A stretch of 64,000 nt of DNA from Azospirillum sp. TSH58 (GTDB lineage Bacteria > Pseudomonadota > Alphaproteobacteria > Azospirillales > Azospirillaceae): contig NZ_CP022364.1 of assembly GCF_003119115.1 (NCBI RefSeq), positions 1,016,501-1,080,500 of the forward strand. The letters are read 5' to 3'. Position numbers and translations under genes: made by a program. Shown here piece by piece: positions 59,180 to 64,000 of the stretch. How positions within the stretch are numbered: the first letter of the stretch is position 1; the number at the start of each line of letters is the position of its first letter. The notes beneath the pieces are model-generated. The model had not been told where the DNA came from, ran no database searches, and saw only the letters and a program-made list of their open reading frames with translations.

Positions 59180-60085
59180 ATGGAACGGATCGCGACCTTC
59201 AACCACCAGAACCAGCTCGTCCGCTTCATGCTGACGGCGGAATCGCGGGTGGCTGCCGCCCAGGTGCAGGCATCGACCGGCGAGAAATCTCTCGATTACA
59301 AGGGCATCGCCGGCGACAGCGGGCGCCTCGTCAACCTGGAGAGCCACTACCGCCGCTCCGAGCGCTATGTCGACGAGGGGGAGGTGGTCAACGGGCGCAT
59401 CCAGACCATGCACGACGCCGTGGGCGGGATGATCGACCTCGCCAACCGGGTGCGCGGTCTGGTCGCCAGCCTCCAGGGGGCCGGCGGCGGTTCGGCGGAG
59501 GGCATCAGGAGCGAGGCGCAGGCCCTGATGACGGAGTTCGCCGGGCTGCTGAACACCCAGCAGGAGGGCCGCTACCTGTTCGCCGGGGGGCGCACCGACC
59601 GCGCGGCGGTGTCGCTGGACGGCCTGCCGGCGGCGACCAGCCCCTCCGCCGCCGACACCGGCTACTACAAGGGCGACGGGAGCGTCTCCTACTTCCAGGC
59701 CGCCGACGACCTCATAATCCAATACGGCGTCACCGCCGACGACCCGTCCATCGAGAAGGCGCTGCGCTCCATCAGCCTGATCGCCAACATGCCGACCGAC
59801 CCGGTGGACACCGCCCTGGTGGACGAGGCGTCCGACCTCGCCGACGCGGCGGCGGACGGGCTGACCGTGGTGCAGACGACGCTCGGCTCCGCCTCCGCCA
59901 CGCTGGAACGGACCATCGACCGCCACCTGGAGCAGCAGCTCGTCCTCCAGACCCACGTCGAGGACATCCGCAACATCGACCTCGCCGAGGCGACCACGCG
60001 CCTGTCGCAGCTCCAGGCCAACCTGGAATCGACCTTGAGCCTGATGAAGATCCTCCAGCAGACCAACCTCAGCGATTTCCTCTGA
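59180..60085 (+). CDS. flgL: Flagellar hook-associated protein FlgL
   Basis: 301-aa junction protein homologous to flagellin ends. The N-terminus MERIATFNHQNQLVRFMLTA and VQASTGEKSLDYKGIAGDSG matches FlgL, as does the C-terminal DIRNIDLAEATTRLSQLQAN then LESTLSLMKILQQTNLSDFL. It is 10 bp downstream of flgK. Confidence 0.92.
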   Translation: MERIATFNHQNQLVRFMLTAESRVAAAQVQASTGEKSLDYKGIAGDSGRLVNLESHYRRSERYVDEGEVVNGRIQTMHDAVGGMIDLANRVRGLVASLQGAGGGSAEGIRSEAQALMTEFAGLLNTQQEGRYLFAGGRTDRAAVSLDGLPAATSPSAADTGYYKGDGSVSYFQAADDLIIQYGVTADDPSIEKALRSISLIANMPTDPVDTALVDEASDLADAAADGLTVVQTTLGSASATLERTIDRHLEQQLVLQTHVEDIRNIDLAEATTRLSQLQANLESTLSLMKILQQTNLSDFL

Positions 60086-60192
60086 GCCGAAGATTCCGCG
60101 CCAGCTTTCGCCGCGCCGGCCGTGAGACGCAATGAGGGCTGATGCACAGGCGGCCCCCACCATCCGATCCGGCTCCGACCAGGAGGCACATC

Positions 60193-61017
60193 ATGCCCGT
60201 CATCTCCACCAACACGGCGGCGAACTCCGCGCTGCGCTACCTGAACATCAACTCCGAGAACCAGGCGAGTTCGGTCTCCAAGATCGCCAGCGGCTCGCGC
60301 ATTACCAAGGCGTCGGACGACGCGGCGGGCCTGGCCGTCGGCACCTCGCTGACCTCCGACATCACGGTGCTGAAGCAGGCGGCGACCAACGCCTCGCACG
60401 GCTCCTCGATCCTCCAGGCGGCGGACGGCGGCATGTCCCGCGTGTCCGACATCGTGCAGCGCATGCGCTCGCTGGCCACCCAGTCGCTGTCCGGCGCCGT
60501 CACCGACACCGAGCGCGGCTATCTGGACGCCGAGTTCCAGCAGCTCATCGAGGAAATCGACGGCATCACGTCCGGCACCCGCTTCAACGACGACCCGCTG
60601 CTGGACGGCAACGGCGCCTGGGCCACCGGCGTGGATTTCCGCGTGGGCACCGAAAGCACGGACAAGATCACCGTCACCATCGCCAACGTGAACTCGACCG
60701 GGCTGTCCATCGGCACGCTGGACGTCGGCACCTCCGCCACGGCGAGCGCCGCGCTGACCGCGCTGGACACGGCGGTGGAAACGCTGTCGAGCGCGCGGGC
60801 CGACGTGGGCGCCCTGATCTCCCGCTTCGAGTTCCGCGGCCAGGTGCTGGACACCTCCATCGAGAACACCGAGGCGGCGCAGTCGGCGATCATGGACGTG
60901 GACGTCGCCGCGGAGCAGGCGGAGCTGGCCTCGACCAAGGTGCTGACCCAGGCGGCCATCGCCGTGCTGTCCCAGGCCAACGAGATGCCGCAGAACCTGC
61001 TTCAGCTGCTGCGGTAA
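60193..61017 (+). CDS. Flagellin
   Basis: 274-aa filament subunit. The D0/D1 regions are strong: ISTNTAANSALRYLNINSEN, SSVSKIASGSRITKASDDAA, and the C-terminal VDVAAEQAELASTKVLTQAA then VLSQANEMPQNLLQLLR. It lacks a large D2/D3 insert, so it is a short flagellin, of the size seen for lateral or secondary filaments. ATG 60193 follows AGGAGG. The large polar flagellin known from Azospirillum is not this one. Confidence 0.94.
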   Translation: MPVISTNTAANSALRYLNINSENQASSVSKIASGSRITKASDDAAGLAVGTSLTSDITVLKQAATNASHGSSILQAADGGMSRVSDIVQRMRSLATQSLSGAVTDTERGYLDAEFQQLIEEIDGITSGTRFNDDPLLDGNGAWATGVDFRVGTESTDKITVTIANVNSTGLSIGTLDVGTSATASAALTALDTAVETLSSARADVGALISRFEFRGQVLDTSIENTEAAQSAIMDVDVAAEQAELASTKVLTQAAIAVLSQANEMPQNLLQLLR

Positions 61018-61025
61018 GGCCCCCG

Positions 61026-61125
61026 CCACCCCTCTCCCTTCGCCAAGGAGAGGGTCAGGGCGAGGGGGGCGGGCTGGCGCCGAACGCACCGTCACGCACA
61101 CCCCCCTCACCCGCCCCTTCCCCTG
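61026..61125. repeat. Palindromic REP-like element between flagellin and fliD
   Basis: CCCTCTCCCTTCGCCAAGG...GAGAGGGTCAGGGCGAGGGG and the later CCCCCCTCACCC form hairpins related to the 56831-56955 element. Its position directly after the flagellin stop may also give it a terminator or stability role. Confidence 0.65.
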
Positions 61126-61139
61126 CCGGATCAACGCCC

Positions 61140-62837
61140 ATGACGACGGTGTCCTCAACCTCATCCTCGACCGCCGCCTCCACCGGCAGCTCGTCGCTGA
61201 TCGCCAGCGGGTCGGGCACGGGCATCGACTATTCGGCGTTGGTCGAGGCGTCGGTGCAGAAGCGCCTGTCCCGCGCCGACCGCATCGACACCACGATCAC
61301 CGCCAACGAGGCCAGGATCGCCGCCTACGAGGACATGCAGTCTCTGCTGCTGGCGGTGAACACGTCGCTGGACGGGCTGCGCAACCGCAGCGTCTCGATC
61401 GGCGGCGGCAGCAACCTGTTCGAGGGGCGGACCGCCTATCTGTCGGGCGGCGGCTCCACCTCGGCGGGCGACGTGCTGTCGGTGACGGCGGCGGACGGGG
61501 CGGAGACCGGCACCTATTCCATCGTGGTGGAGCAGCTCGCCACCCGCCACAAGATCGGCGCGGCGACCACGTCGAGCCAGAGCACCGCGCTCGGCCAGTC
61601 CGGCACCCTCACGCTGGGCGTCGCGGGCGGCTCCGCCGCGTCCATCGACGTGGAGGCCGGGGATTCCCTGACCGACATCCGCGACGCCGTCAACGCGCAA
61701 AAATCCACCAGCGGCGTGACCGCCAGCATCGTGAAGGTCACGGACAGCCAGTACCAGCTGATCCTCACCGCCAACGACACCGGCAAGGCGATCACCCTTG
61801 ACGACGGCGGCGGTGGCCTTTTGACCGGCCTCGGCCTGACCGACGCGGATGGCAACTACGCCAACGAGCTGGTGGCCGCGAAGAACGCCGTCGTCACCGT
61901 GGACGGGGTGCGGGTGGAGCGCAGCAGCAACACCATCGCCGACGCCGTCGACGGGCTGACCTTCGACCTGTACGCCGCCCTGCCCGGCCAGACGATCGGG
62001 GTGGAGATCGGCACCGACCTCGCGTCGATCAAGAGCGCGATCACCGGCTTCGTGGACGCCTACAACGCCTTTCGCGTCTTCGCCCAGAGCCATCAGACCG
62101 TCAGCAGCAGCGGCACCGCCAGCAGCGATGCCACCCTGTTCGCGGACAGCCTGCTGCGGCAGGTCACCAAGACGGTCTACGACGCCCTGAACGCGAAGGT
62201 GACAACGGACGACGGCGGCACCCTGTCGCTGGCCAGCCTGGGCATCACCTTCGCCAGCGACAACACGCTGACGGTGGACGAGACGGCGCTCAACGCCGCC
62301 CTGACCGGCGACATCGACGCGGTGCGCAAGCTGCTGGGGCTGGAGATGACCAGCTCCTCCGCCGACCTGAAGCTGCTGCGCTACGACCGCAGCCTCGGCC
62401 GCACGGACTTCACGCTGGACATCACGGTGGCCGAGGACGGAACCCTGTCCGGCGCGTCGGTGGACGGCGACAACGCGCTGTTCCGGGTCAGCGGCAACCG
62501 CATCATCGGCAACGACGGCACCGCCTTCGCCGGGCTGGTGCTGGTCTACACCGGCCAGACCGGATCGGTGGACGTCAGCTTCTCGCAAGGGCTGGCCGAC
62601 CGGCTCTACACCACGCTGAACGGCATCGCGGCGAAGGACAGCGGCGACATCGCCCGCATCGTCTCGCAGCTCGACGCCGACAACACCGAGATGACCCGGC
62701 GGTCCGACGACATCAAGACCAAGGCCGAGGACCACCGCACCCGCCTGACCGCCTACTACGCCCGGCTGGAGGCCAAGGCGGAGGCCGCGAACCTGCTGCT
62801 CCAGCAGCTGAAATACAAGGAAAGCAGCGACGATTGA
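61140..62837 (+). CDS. fliD: Flagellar filament capping protein FliD
   Basis: 565-aa cap protein. N-terminal LIASGSGTGIDYSALVEASV then TITANEARIAAYEDMQSLLL and C-terminal LNGIAAKDSGDIARIVSQLD then RLTAYYARLEAKAEAANLLL are family typical. The middle is Thr/Ser/Asp-rich. ATG 61140 is the first in-frame codon after the repeat element; no strong ribosome-binding site is visible. Confidence 0.92.
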   Translation: MTTVSSTSSSTAASTGSSSLIASGSGTGIDYSALVEASVQKRLSRADRIDTTITANEARIAAYEDMQSLLLAVNTSLDGLRNRSVSIGGGSNLFEGRTAYLSGGGSTSAGDVLSVTAADGAETGTYSIVVEQLATRHKIGAATTSSQSTALGQSGTLTLGVAGGSAASIDVEAGDSLTDIRDAVNAQKSTSGVTASIVKVTDSQYQLILTANDTGKAITLDDGGGGLLTGLGLTDADGNYANELVAAKNAVVTVDGVRVERSSNTIADAVDGLTFDLYAALPGQTIGVEIGTDLASIKSAITGFVDAYNAFRVFAQSHQTVSSSGTASSDATLFADSLLRQVTKTVYDALNAKVTTDDGGTLSLASLGITFASDNTLTVDETALNAALTGDIDAVRKLLGLEMTSSSADLKLLRYDRSLGRTDFTLDITVAEDGTLSGASVDGDNALFRVSGNRIIGNDGTAFAGLVLVYTGQTGSVDVSFSQGLADRLYTTLNGIAAKDSGDIARIVSQLDADNTEMTRRSDDIKTKAEDHRTRLTAYYARLEAKAEAANLLLQQLKYKESSDD

Positions 62838-62890
62838 CGGCGCCGCGCGCCCGCCAACGTCCCCGCATCCCCATCCGGAGAAGCCGTGCC

Positions 62891-63373
62891 ATGCGCAACC
62901 CGACCCTGACCAAGGCCCTGTCCGCCTACGCCTCCGCCAACAGCGCGGCACTGCCGCCCGTGGTTGCCGTCGTCCGCCTGTACGAGACGGCGACGGCGCA
63001 TCTGCACCAGGCGCGCGACGCCGCGCGGGACGGCCGTTTCGACGCCCATTTCCAGGCCATGGACCGCGCCATCACCATCCTCTTGGGGCTTGATTCCATT
63101 CTGAAATTGGATAAAGGTGGGGATGTCGCGGCGACGCTGCGGCGCTTCTACCGGTCCCTGGTCCGGCAGGCCGGTCTGGCCGCTGCGCGCCGGGACCCCG
63201 TGGCCGCGACCGAGGCCATCATCCGCCAGTTGTCCTTCATGACGAAGGCGTGGCAGACCATCGCCGCAGAACGCGGCGTGGTCCCCAGTTCAACCGGTGC
63301 TTCGGCCAAAGGGTCGCACGCATCCGTGATCGGGAGATCCATGGATCATGCGCGCGGCGGCCTGTTTGGCTGA
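62891..63373 (+). CDS. fliS: Flagellar export chaperone FliS
   Basis: 160-aa helical chaperone for flagellin. Matching segments are LSAYASANSAALPPVVAVVR then LYETATAHLHQARDAARDGR, DRAITILLGLDSILKLDKGG and LRRFYRSLVRQAGLAAARRD. The tail after about residue 135 is extended relative to typical FliS. ATG 62891 follows GGAGAAG. It lies 53 bp downstream of fliD. Confidence 0.88.
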   Translation: MRNPTLTKALSAYASANSAALPPVVAVVRLYETATAHLHQARDAARDGRFDAHFQAMDRAITILLGLDSILKLDKGGDVAATLRRFYRSLVRQAGLAAARRDPVAATEAIIRQLSFMTKAWQTIAAERGVVPSSTGASAKGSHASVIGRSMDHARGGLFG

Positions 63374-63425
63374 GGACGGCCCACGCCCGTCCGGCACCCA
63401 TTCCAATTCCGTGTCCGGCAGGGGC

Positions 63426-64000
63426 ATGACCGGCTTGGCGGCGGAGACCGACGAGGTCCTGATGGCGCGCATCCGTGCCGGGGATCAGGCGGCCTACCGC
63501 GCGCTCGTCCACCGCCACCTGAAGCGCGCCTACGCGCTCGCGCGCCGCATGTGCGGCAGCGACGCCGAGGCGGAGGACATCGCCCAGGACGCCTTCCTCC
63601 AGGTCTGGCAGCGGCGCGACCACTGGACCGACGAGGGGGCCAAGTTCACCACGTGGCTCTACCGGGTGGTGGTGAACCGCTGCATCGACCACAGGCGCCG
63701 CCCGGCGGGGGAGGATCTGGACTCCGTGCCCGAGCCGCCGGACCACGCCCCCGACGCCGTCACCCACATCCAGCGCCGGCAGGTGGCCGCCCGCCTGCGC
63801 GACGCCCAGGACCGTCTGCCGCCGCAGCAGCGCGCCGCCCTCGCCCTTTATTACAACGAGGGCTTGAGCAACGCCGAGGTCGCAACCATTATGCAAATCA
63901 GCGTGACTGCTGTAGAATCGCTGCTGAAACGCGCCCGCCAGCAGCTTCGCACGCTGTTGCGCGCCAGCGCGCAGGCCGCCAGGGATTCGTTCGAAGACGG
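63426..64000 (+). CDS. ECF-type RNA polymerase sigma factor, 3' end outside window
   Basis: At least 191 aa of an extracytoplasmic-function sigma factor. Region 2 reads DQAAYRALVHRHLKRAYALA, then AEAEDIAQDAFLQVWQRRDH and GAKFTTWLYRVVVNRCIDHR. Region 4 reads RLPPQQRAALALYYNEGLSN then AEVATIMQISVTAVESLLKR and ARQQLRTLL. ATG 63426 follows CAGGGG; ATG 63348, in frame and inside fliS, is an alternative. It directly follows the flagellar genes, and an anti-sigma gene would be expected just beyond the window. Confidence 0.9.
   Translation, partial: MTGLAAETDEVLMARIRAGDQAAYRALVHRHLKRAYALARRMCGSDAEAEDIAQDAFLQVWQRRDHWTDEGAKFTTWLYRVVVNRCIDHRRRPAGEDLDSVPEPPDHAPDAVTHIQRRQVAARLRDAQDRLPPQQRAALALYYNEGLSNAEVATIMQISVTAVESLLKRARQQLRTLLRASAQAARDSFED

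Noticed and set aside
60132..61139. N-terminal extension of fliD through the flagellin gene
   Set aside because: The extension is an out-of-frame reading of flagellin. FliD begins at ATG 61140.

Overview
The window is GC-rich (roughly two thirds G+C by eye), densely coding DNA from an alphaproteobacterium. Gene content and codon use fit Azospirillum or a close relative in the Rhodospirillales. That assignment is inference: there is no rRNA, tRNA or other taxonomic marker here. I found no CRISPR array and no replication origin.

Layout. (1) 1-7375: a minus-strand operon with a MaoC-type hydratase, a branched-chain-amino-acid-type ABC transporter (two permeases, two ATPases, one binding protein) and an acyl-CoA ligase cut by the window edge. 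A divergent TetR regulator and a 20-bp dyad lie upstream, which suggests uptake and CoA activation of an organic acid. (2) 7376-8702: an IS5-type transposase remnant and an intact 840-bp IS5/IS427-type element. (3) 9067-16130: a minus-strand operon with a D-threonine-aldolase/D-serine-dehydratase-like PLP enzyme, a polar amino-acid ABC transporter, RidA, a zinc deacylase and a LacI regulator; two LacI-type operators lie just upstream. (4) 16248-23705: an IS3 remnant, then a GntR-controlled nitrogen-compound cluster (amidohydrolase, SnoaL-like protein, taurine/nitrate-type ABC transporter, gamma-glutamyltransferase-family enzyme).

(5) 23916-38739: a long minus-strand run read from the PhaC-like DUF3141 gene through a small conserved protein, Pta, AckA, two RND adaptors, an RND pump, a GH63-like glycosidase and an AI-2E-type permease. 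(6) 39466-50636: exported and envelope proteins (Rap1a/Tai-like, glycine zipper, low-complexity, DUF2092, a secreted protein, a lipoprotein hydrolase, a membrane-anchored 501-aa protein), PPK2, and a membrane-anchored protein that looks like a CadC/ToxR-style regulator with TPRs. Regions 5 and 6 read as a stress and storage island (acyl-CoA/acetyl-phosphate, polyphosphate, efflux, envelope). (7) 50798-53301: an aldo/keto reductase, then a MarR regulator and a sugar-nucleotide-epimerase-like protein downstream of a perfect 16+16-bp inverted repeat. (8) 53381-54220: a second copy of the 840-bp IS, inverted relative to the first. (9) 54541-64000: a flagellar cluster flgD, flgE, two small genes, flgK, flgL, flagellin, fliD, fliS, ending in an ECF sigma factor cut by the window edge.

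Most interesting signals: an 11-bp dyad of form GTTACnGTAAC sits upstream of nearly every transcription unit in the 38.7-48.8 kb island, beside a candidate membrane-bound regulator. The same island is rich in perfect 12-16-bp tandem duplications, many of them at or near translation starts. The PhaC-like/Pta/AckA gene set may form an uncharacterised acyl-CoA to acyl-phosphate module. Two apparently identical inverted IS copies bracket 44.7 kb.
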